From NCBI GenBank assembly GCA_945878725.1, contig CAMCTY010000001.1, forward strand, positions 186,001-250,000: 64,000 bases of DNA. Direction: 5' to 3'. This document shows positions 50,333 to 58,437 of this stretch, in pieces; positions within the stretch are counted from its first letter, which is position 1; each line of letters begins with the position of its first letter. The notes under the pieces are model-generated. The model did no database searches and was not told where the DNA came from. It worked only from the letters and a program-made list of their open reading frames with translations. Made by a program: the position numbers and the translations under genes. The stretch is from Bifidobacterium breve. GTDB lineage: Bacteria > Actinomycetota > Acidimicrobiia > Acidimicrobiales > Acidimicrobilacustridaceae.

Positions 50333-51235
50333 GTGACGCTCACCAGACGCGAGATCACGGCTCTCCTTGAGAAGCACGGTCTTTCCCCGAGTCGTGCGCT
50401 CGGCCAGAATTTTGTGGCGGATCCGAACACTGTTCGTCGCATTGTGCGCTTGGCCGAAGTGAACTCGGGCGATCACGTCGTGGAGGTCGGACCAGGTGTG
50501 GGATCGCTCACCACCGCACTTGCCGAGGTTGGTGCCCACGTGACGGCTGTTGAGTTGGATCGCCATCTTCTTCCCGTTCTTCGCGATGTTGTCGAACCCT
50601 TGGGAGTCCGGGTTATCTCGGGCGATGCCCTCACGGTTGATTGGACGGAGATTCTCGGAGATCACGACCGTTGGAAGCTCGTTGCGAACCTTCCGTACAA
50701 CGTGGCGACCACGATCGTGCTGCAGTTGCTCGATGATGTGCCGGCCATCCATTCAATGCTCGTTATGGTGCAACGTGAAGTGGGCGAGCGTCTTGCATCA
50801 GTTCCAGGATCAGGCGCCTACGGAATCCCGACGGTGAAGCTCGGGCTTTGGGCGACAGCGGAGGTTGTCGGTCGGGTGCCGGCGACAGTGTTCATCCCGC
50901 AACCCCGAGTTGAGTCGGTGCTTGTTCGCATAACGCGTCGGGACTCGCCGGCGGTGTCGGTCGATCATGACCAACTCATGTCGCTTGTGCGGACGGCTTT
51001 TGGCCAACGACGCAAAATGTTGCGTCGTTCGCTCTCGGGGATCGTGACGACTGAACAATTTGAGCAGGCTGGGATTGCCCCCGACGATCGTCCCGAACGA
51101 CTCGGGGTCGAAGCATGGGGAGCGCTGACCGAGATTGTGTTCGGCGAACCCGGGCCCGGTGTAGAGAATTCCGGTGCGAACGACGTAGCGGAGTACGAGC
51201 CCGGTCGTGACAGTGCCGACCGCCAGGAACAATGA
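50333..51235 (+). CDS. rsmA: 16S rRNA dimethyladenosine transferase
   Basis: 300 residues. SRALGQNFVADPNTV, VVEVGPGVGSLTTAL (SAM loop), AVELDRHL and NLPYNVAT (adenine-binding N-L-P-Y) are the KsgA signature. It makes the two m6,6A residues at the 3' end of 16S rRNA. The start is the GTG at 50333. ispE follows 7 bases on. Confidence 0.96.
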   Translation: MTLTRREITALLEKHGLSPSRALGQNFVADPNTVRRIVRLAEVNSGDHVVEVGPGVGSLTTALAEVGAHVTAVELDRHLLPVLRDVVEPLGVRVISGDALTVDWTEILGDHDRWKLVANLPYNVATTIVLQLLDDVPAIHSMLVMVQREVGERLASVPGSGAYGIPTVKLGLWATAEVVGRVPATVFIPQPRVESVLVRITRRDSPAVSVDHDQLMSLVRTAFGQRRKMLRRSLSGIVTTEQFEQAGIAPDDRPERLGVEAWGALTEIVFGEPGPGVENSGANDVAEYEPGRDSADRQEQ

Positions 51236-51242
51236 TCGGGAC

Positions 51243-51980
51243 ATGAATGAGATTCCCTCACCGGTCACCCGTCTCGTCGCTCCGGCGAAACTTACGATCG
51301 GTTTGCGGATCACGGGGATTAGAAACGACGGTTTCCATCTCATCGACTCGGAGATGGTGACGCTCGATCTACTCGACCGACTCGAGATTTCCGACGGCGA
51401 TTCTCTCGAAATCATCGATGACTCCACCGGATCGACCCGTGAAATCGGGGTTGGTGACGACAATCTCGTTCGTCGAGCTCTGAATTTGGTCGGGAGATCA
51501 GCCCGCGTTCGACTGTTCAAGTCGATTCCGCCAGGCGCCGGGCTCGGCGGGGGCTCGGCTGACGCTGCCGCCATTTTGCGCTGGGCAGGTTTCGACGATC
51601 TCGAAGCAGCAGCGGCCCTCGGAGCCGATGTCGCTTTCTGTCTGGTGGGGGGTCGTGCCCGCGTTTCAGGTATCGGCGAGATCGTCGAGCCTCTGGCCCA
51701 CGTCGATCGCACATTCACGCTCTGGACGCCACCGTTTGGCTGCTCGACGCCGGCGATCTATCGCGCGTGGGACGAGCTTGGTGGCCCCGAAGGCGACTTC
51801 GGGAACGACCTAGAAGCGGCTGCGCTTGTTGTCGAACCTCGGCTCGCGCAATGGCGCGACCGTCTGGCAGATATCAGCGGGCAACGACCGCGGTTGGCTG
51901 GCTCAGGTTCGACTTGGTTTGTGGACGGTGCCTATCCGGGTGACGGTCGAATTGTCGCTCACACGACTCCTCAAACCTGA
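51243..51980 (+). CDS. ispE: 4-diphosphocytidyl-2-C-methyl-D-erythritol kinase, compact
   Basis: 245 residues. APAKLTIGLRITG with the catalytic Lys, DGFHLID, PPGAGLGGGSADAA (GHMP ATP loop) and GADVAFCLVGG with the catalytic Asp are all present, as is LAGSGSTWF. It phosphorylates CDP-methylerythritol in the MEP isoprenoid pathway. It is about 40-60 residues shorter than usual, mostly by short loops and a trimmed C-terminus. The ATG is 7 bases after rsmA. Confidence 0.92.
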   Translation: MNEIPSPVTRLVAPAKLTIGLRITGIRNDGFHLIDSEMVTLDLLDRLEISDGDSLEIIDDSTGSTREIGVGDDNLVRRALNLVGRSARVRLFKSIPPGAGLGGGSADAAAILRWAGFDDLEAAAALGADVAFCLVGGRARVSGIGEIVEPLAHVDRTFTLWTPPFGCSTPAIYRAWDELGGPEGDFGNDLEAAALVVEPRLAQWRDRLADISGQRPRLAGSGSTWFVDGAYPGDGRIVAHTTPQT

Positions 51981-52020
51981 GCCGGACGGCGCTGCGCTCA
52001 CGACCGAAATGCGGGTCGAA

Positions 52021-52122
52021 CTACTTGCCTGCCGCGCGGCGCTGGAAGCGCGTGCGCTTCAGCATCTTCTTGTGCTTCTTCTTGCGCATTCGTTTGCGCC
52101 GCTTCTTAATGAGAGATCCCAT
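52021..52122 (-). CDS. Ribosomal protein bS22, 33 residues
   Basis: A 33-residue, extremely basic peptide: MGSLIKKRRKRMRKKKH at the start and ending RRAAGK. This matches the actinobacterial bS22 (AURKAIP1/COX24 domain), which sits in the small subunit of mycobacterial ribosomes and is also 33 residues. It lies on the opposite strand to its neighbours ispE and glmU. TAAGGT ends 9 bases before the ATG. Confidence 0.92.
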   Translation of the reverse strand: MGSLIKKRRKRMRKKKHKKMLKRTRFQRRAAGK

Positions 52123-52131
52123 GGCGGAGCG

Positions 52132-52137
52132 ACCTTA
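52132..52137 (-). promoter_or_regulatory. -10 box of the bS22 gene
   Basis: TAAGGT on the minus strand, 9 bases before the ATG at 52122; near-leaderless spacing. Confidence 0.4.
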
Positions 52138-52240
52138 GCGGCCCGGGAACGATTAAGCGAAACGACGATCTGTGGAGGTTCATCGACCGCAGAATCGCTA
52201 CTCGCTACTGCGTAGCTGTGAGGAGAAGAAGGCGAAGTTG

Positions 52241-52312
52241 CTCGGGGGCAGGGACTCGAACCCCGAATGACTGGACCAAAACCAGCCGTGTTGCCAATTA
52301 CACCACCCCCGA
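52241..52312 (-). tRNA. tRNA-Gln (anticodon UUG)
   Basis: 72 bases. The acceptor stem is TCGGGGG/CCCCCGA with discriminator G. The anticodon arm GCTGG-TTTTGGT-CCAGT gives anticodon TTG. The T arm has the GTTCGAGTC core. The CCA end is not encoded. It is the only tRNA in the window and sits upstream of glmU on the other strand. Confidence 0.95.
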
Positions 52313-52343
52313 AGGGCGAGGCTGACCGTACTAGAAAGTGGGC

Positions 52344-53423
52344 ATGCCTTCGAAGCCGCTTTCAGCGATCGTGCTCGCCGCCGGCGAGGGGACGCGCATG
52401 CGGTCATTGCGCCCAAAGCCGCTCCACCTGCTGTGCGGCAAGGAGATGGTTCTGTACGTGCTGGATTCTCTCGCCGATAGCGATGTCGGGCGGGCCGTCG
52501 TGGTCGTGGGGCACGGTGCTGAACGGGTGACGGAAAAGTTGCTGAATGCCGCGTCCGAGACCCGACTCGAATTTGTGGAGCAGGAGATTCAGCGGGGGAC
52601 CGGCGACGCTGTCGGAGTCGCCCTCACCGCCTTCGGCGTCGATGAGCTTGATGACGCAGACGCCGACATTCTCGTTCTGCCTGGAGATACCCCGTTGCTG
52701 CGGGCGTCCACGATCGCTGCCCTGGTTGAGGCACACCGGGCGACCGACTCCGCCTGCACGCTCCTGACTGCCGACATGGATAATCCAACGGGCTACGGGC
52801 GGGTAGTCCGGGGCAAAGACGGCCGAGTGGACCGGATCGTCGAAGAGGCGGACGCCTCAGATCACGAGCGCATGATCACGGAAGTCAACACCTCGATCTA
52901 CTGCTTTCGGGCAGGTGTGTTGGGCCCGGCTCTTCGGCGGATTACGACAGAGAACGCGCAGGGCGAGTACTACCTAACCGATGTGGTCCAAGTGCTTTCG
53001 GGGGCGGGCTATCGGGTATCTGCCCAGATCGCGAATGACGCGGCCGAAACCCAAGGCGTGAACGATCGCCTGCAACTGGCGGTGGCCGAGAAGGAACTGC
53101 GCAGGCGCACTAATGAGGGGTGGATGCGTCAAGGCGTCACAATGGTCGACCCGACGAACACCTATGTCGACACGACGGTGATTCTGGCATCGGATGTCAC
53201 CCTTTTCCCCGGAACCATTCTTCAGGGAGCGTGCACGATCGGAGCCGGTACCGAGATTGGTCCGAACACGAGACTGGTTGATTGCACCGTCGGCACCGGT
53301 GCCGTGATTGAGAACAGTGTCGCTCGAAATTGCACTATCGGCGACGACGTCCACATGGGCCCCTTTGCGGCTCCGGAGCCCGGAACCTCGGTACCGGCGG
53401 GCGCCCGTCTCGGTGCGTCCTAG
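52344..53423 (+). CDS. glmU: GlmU uridylyltransferase lacking the acetyltransferase domain
   Basis: 359 residues; full-length GlmU has about 450-480. The pyrophosphorylase half is complete: LAAGEGTRMRS, KPLHLLCGKEM, QRGTGDAV, LPGDTPLL, NPTGYGRVV and EVNTSIY. A left-handed beta-helix starts (TVILASDVTLFPGTILQG, IGPNTRLVDCTVG) but the protein stops after GPFAAPEPGTSVPAGARLGAS. The part with the acetyltransferase active site (normally KxxxxG...NxGAGT...) is absent. Only 39 bases separate it from prs, so no lost fragment is present. It should make UDP-GlcNAc from GlcNAc-1-P but not acetylate GlcN-1-P. A GTG at 52338 is an alternative start. Confidence 0.92.
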   Translation: MPSKPLSAIVLAAGEGTRMRSLRPKPLHLLCGKEMVLYVLDSLADSDVGRAVVVVGHGAERVTEKLLNAASETRLEFVEQEIQRGTGDAVGVALTAFGVDELDDADADILVLPGDTPLLRASTIAALVEAHRATDSACTLLTADMDNPTGYGRVVRGKDGRVDRIVEEADASDHERMITEVNTSIYCFRAGVLGPALRRITTENAQGEYYLTDVVQVLSGAGYRVSAQIANDAAETQGVNDRLQLAVAEKELRRRTNEGWMRQGVTMVDPTNTYVDTTVILASDVTLFPGTILQGACTIGAGTEIGPNTRLVDCTVGTGAVIENSVARNCTIGDDVHMGPFAAPEPGTSVPAGARLGAS

Positions 53424-53462
53424 ACTCAAGTTTCCGACTGAGTAGATCGGCTAAACGACCGC

Positions 53463-54443
53463 ATGGAACTTGTCACCAAGAAGCGTCTGCACATCGTCTC
53501 GGGACGAGCGAACCTTCCACTGGCCGAGGAGATCGCCCTACGTCTCGGCGTCACCCTGGGAGACGCGAACCTGGCTGAGTTCGCCAACGGTGAGTTGCAC
53601 ACCCGTTTTGGCGAGTCGGTGCGTGGCGCCGATGTCTTCATCGTTCAGACCCATGCGGGTAACGAAGGCATCTCGGTAAACGACGCGATCATGGAACACC
53701 TGATCATGGTTGATGCCGCGAAACGCGCGTCGGCGAAGAGAATCACTGCGGTCGCACCGTTCTACGGCTACGCCCGCCAAGACCGAAAGTCCGAAGGCCG
53801 GGAACCGATTACCGCGAAACTCGTGGCCAACATGTTCGCTGCTGCAGGTGCAAACCGGCTGATCTCTGTGGATCTCCACTCCGGTCAGATCCAAGGTTTC
53901 TTTGACGGACCAGTCGACCATCTCACGGCGATGCCGGTCCTTGTCGATTACATGGCCAGCCTCGGCGACGACCTCGTTGTTGTGTCTCCCGACGCGGGCC
54001 GGGTGAAAGTCGCCGAACGCTATGCGAACCAATTGCATGCTGATCTTGCGATCGTTCACAAGCGTCGGGTCAAGGGTATGAAGAACACTGTCGAAGCCCG
54101 CGACGTCGTCGGTGAGGTCGATGGTCGGATCTGTGTTCTGATCGACGACATGATCGATACCGGTGGAACAATTGTTGCGGCTGCCGATCAACTCAAGGCC
54201 CGCGGTGCTTCGAAGATCTACGCCGCTTGCACCCACGGTGTCTTTTCGGGGCCCGCCATTGAACGGCTGCAGAACTCGGTCATTTCCAAAGTCGTGACGA
54301 CCAACACCCTGCCGTTCCCGAAGTCGAAGCAGATCGACAAGATCGAAGTTCTCTCGGTAGCCGGGATCATCGCTGACGCAATCGATGCGGTCTTCGAGGA
54401 CACATCGGTCAGCGAGATCTTCGACGGTCATAACCAGAACTGA
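53463..54443 (+). CDS. prs: Ribose-phosphate diphosphokinase (PRPP synthase)
   Basis: 326 residues. FANGELHTRF, RQDRKSEGREPITAK, DLHSGQIQGFFD (about 137-148), VVSPDAGRVKVAERYA and the PRPP loop VLIDDMIDTGGTI are all present. It makes PRPP from ribose 5-phosphate and ATP. It lies 39 bases after the truncated glmU, the same order as in mycobacteria. Confidence 0.96.
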   Translation: MELVTKKRLHIVSGRANLPLAEEIALRLGVTLGDANLAEFANGELHTRFGESVRGADVFIVQTHAGNEGISVNDAIMEHLIMVDAAKRASAKRITAVAPFYGYARQDRKSEGREPITAKLVANMFAAAGANRLISVDLHSGQIQGFFDGPVDHLTAMPVLVDYMASLGDDLVVVSPDAGRVKVAERYANQLHADLAIVHKRRVKGMKNTVEARDVVGEVDGRICVLIDDMIDTGGTIVAAADQLKARGASKIYAACTHGVFSGPAIERLQNSVISKVVTTNTLPFPKSKQIDKIEVLSVAGIIADAIDAVFEDTSVSEIFDGHNQN

Positions 54444-54466
54444 CCCAGAACTGGCCCAGAACTGGC
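54434..54466. repeat. Three-unit 11-bp tandem repeat at the end of prs
   Basis: Three 11-bp units (54434-54444, 54445-54455, 54456-54466) based on CCAGAACTGGC. The first includes the last two codons and the stop of prs; the copies could be a recent slippage product. Confidence 0.85.
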
Positions 54467-54728
54467 CGCCGGTCCGAAGGATCGAACGGGGTCCTAGCCG
54501 TGGGGATGCCGGGTCCGTCTCGAGGGAGTACCGGGGCCGACAGCGGCGCCCCAGAGCGCAGCCAGGGATAGCGCCGAACGGCCGATCTGGCGGGGGAAGT
54601 CGTCCCTCTGGCTGCTCTCGAACCAGCGGGTTCGCTCCACTGGGGGAGCGACCGGTAGGATCGCCAGTCGTTTCCGAAACGTTCGCCCTCCGGCGCACCT
54701 TGCTGCCGCCGCTTCAGGAGTATCCACC
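54467..54728 (+). other. Leader region of rplY
   Basis: No coding frame that I trust. It holds a bulged GC hairpin (about 54629-54653) and the -10-like TAGGAT at 54656, and ends in AGGAG 8 bases before the rplY ATG. If transcription starts near 54668, the leader is about 60 bases. Confidence 0.5.
54656..54661 (+). promoter_or_regulatory. Possible -10 box of rplY
   Basis: TAGGAT, 67 bases before the ATG at 54729. The best -35 partner, TTCGCT at 54631, is poor and spaced 19 bp. Confidence 0.3.
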
Positions 54729-55370
54729 ATGGACCAGACCCTCATCGCCACCACCGGACGCATCCCCGGTTCCCGCTCATCCACCCGGATGCGCACGGAT
54801 GGCCACGTTCCGGCTGTCGTGTACGGCCTCGGCCGCGATGCCGTCTCCGTGTCGGTTCCGTGGACTGATCTTCGTCGTGCGCTCAACACCGATGCTGGTC
54901 TCAATGCGCTGATCACTATCGACGTCGATGGCACAAAGGACCTCGCCATCGTCAAGGACCTTCAGCGTCACCCAGTGCGCCGCAACGTTCTCCACGTCGA
55001 CTTCCTGCGTGTCGATCCGAACGCTCCCGTGGCCGTCGATGTGCCCGTAATCCTCATCGGCGAGGCCAAGAAGGTCGAAGGTCGTCGTGGCATCGTTGAT
55101 CAGCCGCTCAAGTCGCTGACCATCAAGGCCAAGCCTGCCGACATTCCCGATCGCATCGAAGTCGAGATCTCCAATCTTGAAATCGGCACAGTTGTCACCG
55201 TCGCCGATCTCCCGCTTCCTGCCGGAGTCATGACCGAAGTCGATCCGGGTGCACCCGTTGTCGCCGGCATGGCGACTCGCTTCTCCGTCGATCTCGATCA
55301 CGGTGGCGATGGTTCAACCCTCACCGATGACGGAACCGAAAGCGCCCCCGTCGAGGCCCCTGCCGAGTAA
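54729..55370 (+). CDS. rplY: Ribosomal protein bL25 (Ctc type)
   Basis: 213 residues. The N-terminal L25 5S-rRNA-binding domain (about 1-92) has GRIPGSRSSTRMR and HVPAVVYGLG; the C-terminal TL5 beta domain follows (VDVPVILIGEAKKVEGRRG...), then an acidic tail. It binds 5S rRNA in the central protuberance. The start has a clear AGGAG. pth begins directly at the base after its stop. Confidence 0.95.
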   Translation: MDQTLIATTGRIPGSRSSTRMRTDGHVPAVVYGLGRDAVSVSVPWTDLRRALNTDAGLNALITIDVDGTKDLAIVKDLQRHPVRRNVLHVDFLRVDPNAPVAVDVPVILIGEAKKVEGRRGIVDQPLKSLTIKAKPADIPDRIEVEISNLEIGTVVTVADLPLPAGVMTEVDPGAPVVAGMATRFSVDLDHGGDGSTLTDDGTESAPVEAPAE

Positions 55371-55994
55371 GTGGCCTTCGGTCCGCGCAATTCCGAGCCT
55401 CGCCGCGGCACTCCCGCGGATCTGTTGGTCGTCGGTCTTGGCAATCCCGGCAAGGAATACGAAGGAACTCGTCACAACGTCGGCTTCGATGTTGTCGAAC
55501 TTCTAGCGCGCCGGCACAACGGCCGCTTGAAGGCGGGAAAAGAACGCGCTCTCGTCGATGAGGTGCGCATAGACGGTCAGCGGGTAGCTCTCGCTATGCC
55601 GACGACGTTCATGAATCTCTCGGGTGAATCAGTAGCTCCACTCGTTCGAAGGTTCGGCATCACGGACAACGCGGCGCTGGTCATCGTCCATGACGAACTC
55701 GACCTTCCGACTGGCGTGGTTCGGGTGAAGGTAGGCGGAGGCCTGGCTGGCCACAACGGACTGCGCTCGATCAAGGCACATTTGCACGCCGACGACTTCG
55801 TTCGAATCCGCATTGGAGTCGGCAAGCCGGCGAGCAAGGAACAGGGTGCCGATCACGTGCTGAAGCGCGTGGGCAAAGCCGATCGCGAACTGCTGGCGAT
55901 AGCGATTGAGATTGCGGCAGACGCAATCGAAGCAATTGTGAGCGAGGGAACCGACGCGGCGATGAACAGCGTGAATTCCCGTCCTCAGCCCTAA
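55371..55994 (+). CDS. pth: Peptidyl-tRNA hydrolase
   Basis: 207 residues. LLVVGLGNPGKEYEGTRHNVG with the catalytic His, PTTFMNLSGESV, VHDELDLPTG and KVGGGLAGHNGLRS are the Pth signature. It frees tRNA from stalled peptidyl-tRNA. The GTG follows the rplY stop with no gap (TAAGTG), so the pair is cotranscribed. It converges with the OB-fold gene. Confidence 0.96.
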   Translation: MAFGPRNSEPRRGTPADLLVVGLGNPGKEYEGTRHNVGFDVVELLARRHNGRLKAGKERALVDEVRIDGQRVALAMPTTFMNLSGESVAPLVRRFGITDNAALVIVHDELDLPTGVVRVKVGGGLAGHNGLRSIKAHLHADDFVRIRIGVGKPASKEQGADHVLKRVGKADRELLAIAIEIAADAIEAIVSEGTDAAMNSVNSRPQP

Positions 55995-56033
55995 CCCGAC
56001 AAAGCCCCTCATCGTGCGGTCACCGATGGGAGA

Positions 56034-56420
56034 TCAGTAGGGAAGCGGGACCCTGTTGGGGAGCAATTGATACGCAGGGTTCAACATCGCTAGCTGGTGT
56101 CGCACTTCCGCTACCCGGCCATCCACAACGAGATGAGATCCGAGGTGGATGCCACCGAGGTGTCGGCGGCCAAGGAAAATGATGGTGAGACCGCCGGTCT
56201 GATCGGCAAGTGTGAGCTCGAGGCTGACGACCTGCTCTGACCAGGGCTGGACTCGCATGGCCTTCACTCGGCCGGCGACTTTCACGTGTTCCCGCCAAAC
56301 CACTTCGGCTATCGGAATCACGCCGCCCAAAGCGCGCTCGCCCAATGAGGCGAGGTTGGAGGAAGTCTGCTCGGCCTCATCGGCGGCTAGTTGCTTGGTC
56401 TTTCGAGCGAAAATCGCCAT
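56034..56420 (-). CDS. OB-fold nucleic-acid-binding-like protein
   Basis: 128 residues. A charged N-terminal helix is followed by an OB-fold: VKVAGRVKAMRVQP, VVSLELTLADQTGGLTIIFLGRR split over strands, GSHLVVDGRVAEV and LAMLNPAYQLLP. The same type of small OB protein occurs beside potassium-uptake and APC-transporter genes in mycobacteria. Its ATG follows the KimA-like stop by one base (TGATATG), so the two are an operon. The ligand is unknown. Confidence 0.8.
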   Translation of the reverse strand: MAIFARKTKQLAADEAEQTSSNLASLGERALGGVIPIAEVVWREHVKVAGRVKAMRVQPWSEQVVSLELTLADQTGGLTIIFLGRRHLGGIHLGSHLVVDGRVAEVRHQLAMLNPAYQLLPNRVPLPY

Positions 56421-56421
56421 A

Positions 56422-58437
56422 TCAGTTGTGACTATCGCTTGTGCCCGAAACGGCGCCGCGCTCGACCTTGTGGATGTGCTGACCCTTAGACGACTGGGTC
56501 AGGTGATATGGAACAAAGGTCACATTGGCATGAGGGACATCACCAAGCGCTTTTGCGATCGAATCAGCAGTTCGGTCGTGGAGGAATCGATGCCAAGCCG
56601 AGCGGTATTCGCGTCGCGGGATGAGGACGCTGACTTCGGTATCGCCATCGGCGGCGACCTCGGCGACGAGTTCCAGAACGCTGCGGTTGATCCGCCGGTC
56701 GGGGCACTCGCGGATTTCGAGGGGAACCCGCTTCAGTTCAAGCTGTTCCCACTGTGCGGCGAGTTCGGCGGCGTGGAGTTCGTCGACGGCGATATGAACT
56801 GCATAAAGTCGATCGGGATTCAACGTGCGGGCGTATTGAATTGCACGGGCAGAGGTGCGATCGATTTTGTCGATGAGTACAACGACGGCGTGACGATTGA
56901 GGATGGGGGCAGTGGCGGCAAGGTGCGCGTCTTCTGCGAGTTCGGCTTTTTCCGCCTCGTATTGGTGATTGAGGCGGACGACGACCCACACGAAGATTGG
57001 GATCATCAAGAGAATGACCCACGCGCCGTCGAGGAATTTTGTCGCACTAATGACTACCGTCACGACAGCAGTCACGACCGCGCCGGTGCCATTAATCAAG
57101 AGCCCGAACTTCCACCCTTGTTCCTTCAAACGTATGTGGTGACGGGCCATGCCGACCTGAGACAAGGTGAAACTGAGGAATACACCAATTGCGTAAAGCG
57201 GAATGAGGCGACTCACGTCAGCGGCAAGAATGACGACAAGTGAGGCAGCCATAATGGCGAGCGCCAAGATGCCATTGCTGTACACAAGTCGATGTCCGCG
57301 TTTGGTGAGTTGTCGCGGCAGGAAGGAGTCTTCTGCTTGGAAGCTGGCGAGTCGAGGGAAGTCGGCGAACCCGGTATTGGCGGCCATGATCAAGATGAAC
57401 ATCGTTGCGAACTGTGTAAAGAAGAACATCACACGGCCAAATCCAGAACTGCCATAGACGCCCTCGGCGATTTGGGCAATGACGGTCTTGCCTGACACAG
57501 GAATGGTGTGGAGTTCCGAGGCGAGCCATGAGATGCCGACGAACATGAGTCCGAGCATCGTTCCCATGATGACGAGTGTCTGTGCGGCGTTTTTCCACGC
57601 AGGTTCACGGAAGGCGGGAACACCATTGGAAATTGCCTCAACGCCTGTAACCGCGGCGCCGCCCGATGCAAACGCGTGCAGGACGAGGAACCAACCAACC
57701 GCACTGATGCCCATGGCTTCATGAGCCTGCTCTGGATCCATCGCGTCAATGGAGATTTGATCGAGGCCTCCGCCAAATCCTGCCTTGTACAGCCCGTAGC
57801 CGATCATCAGGGCCATGGCGACAACGAATGCGTAGGTCGGGACAGCAAAGATACGTCCTGATTCCTTCACGCCTCGTAGGTTGCCGACCGTAACAATCGC
57901 GATGAAGAAAAGAGCGATGAAGACTCGGTACGGATAGAGCTCGGAGAACACGGAGTAGAGGGCAGCGGTTCCGGCCGACGCCGAAACGGCAACCACCAGG
58001 ATGTAATCGGTAAGGAGAGAAACGCCGGCGACCTGGGCGGGAAGTACGCCAAGGTTGTCCTTAGTGACGATGTAGGCGCCACCTGCGGACGGATAGGCCT
58101 TGATCGTTTGCCGATAGCTCAGAATCAAGATGATCAACACGCCGACCATCGCGAGAGTGATTGGCATTACGAATTGGAACGCAACAAGGCCAATGCCGGC
58201 GAGCAGCAAGGTGTGGAGAATCTCTTCGGTTGCGTACGCAGCTGATGAAAGGTTGTCCGACGCAAAGACTGCGAGCGCAGTTGGTTTGCCGAGTCGTTCG
58301 TGTTCGAGCTGATCGGTGTGCAGGGGCCGGCCGAGAAACCGGTTCTTGAATCTGAATGTCCGGCCCTCGGGAATTGAGACTTTGGGGGTGGGTGGCAGCG
58401 GTGAAGGGCCGGGAGGGTTTTGGGCTGGAGCAGTCAT
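56422..58437 (-). CDS. KimA-like APC-superfamily potassium importer
   Basis: 671 residues. A short N-terminal tail precedes about twelve membrane helices starting with RFLGRPLHTDQLEHERLG and ASDNLSSAAYATEEIL, then LSYRQTIKAYPSAGGAYIV and GVSLLTDYILVVAVSASAG. These closely follow B. subtilis KimA (YdaO), a proton-coupled K+ importer inhibited by c-di-AMP. The C-terminal 190 residues are a cytosolic USP-like domain (VVVLIDKIDRTSARAIQYAR). An amino-acid permease function is the alternative. The ATG at 58437 is chosen; the frame stays open to 59085, antisense to mfd. Confidence 0.85.
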   Translation of the reverse strand: MTAPAQNPPGPSPLPPTPKVSIPEGRTFRFKNRFLGRPLHTDQLEHERLGKPTALAVFASDNLSSAAYATEEILHTLLLAGIGLVAFQFVMPITLAMVGVLIILILSYRQTIKAYPSAGGAYIVTKDNLGVLPAQVAGVSLLTDYILVVAVSASAGTAALYSVFSELYPYRVFIALFFIAIVTVGNLRGVKESGRIFAVPTYAFVVAMALMIGYGLYKAGFGGGLDQISIDAMDPEQAHEAMGISAVGWFLVLHAFASGGAAVTGVEAISNGVPAFREPAWKNAAQTLVIMGTMLGLMFVGISWLASELHTIPVSGKTVIAQIAEGVYGSSGFGRVMFFFTQFATMFILIMAANTGFADFPRLASFQAEDSFLPRQLTKRGHRLVYSNGILALAIMAASLVVILAADVSRLIPLYAIGVFLSFTLSQVGMARHHIRLKEQGWKFGLLINGTGAVVTAVVTVVISATKFLDGAWVILLMIPIFVWVVVRLNHQYEAEKAELAEDAHLAATAPILNRHAVVVLIDKIDRTSARAIQYARTLNPDRLYAVHIAVDELHAAELAAQWEQLELKRVPLEIRECPDRRINRSVLELVAEVAADGDTEVSVLIPRREYRSAWHRFLHDRTADSIAKALGDVPHANVTFVPYHLTQSSKGQHIHKVERGAVSGTSDSHN

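Noticed and set aside
52198-52416. Minus-strand open frame of 72 codons over the tRNA-Gln gene
   Set aside because: It spans the tRNA and the start of glmU and has no conserved features.
53340-53462. Frameshifted remainder of GlmU
   Set aside because: Only 39 bases lie between the glmU stop and prs, far too few for the missing acetyltransferase domain in any frame.
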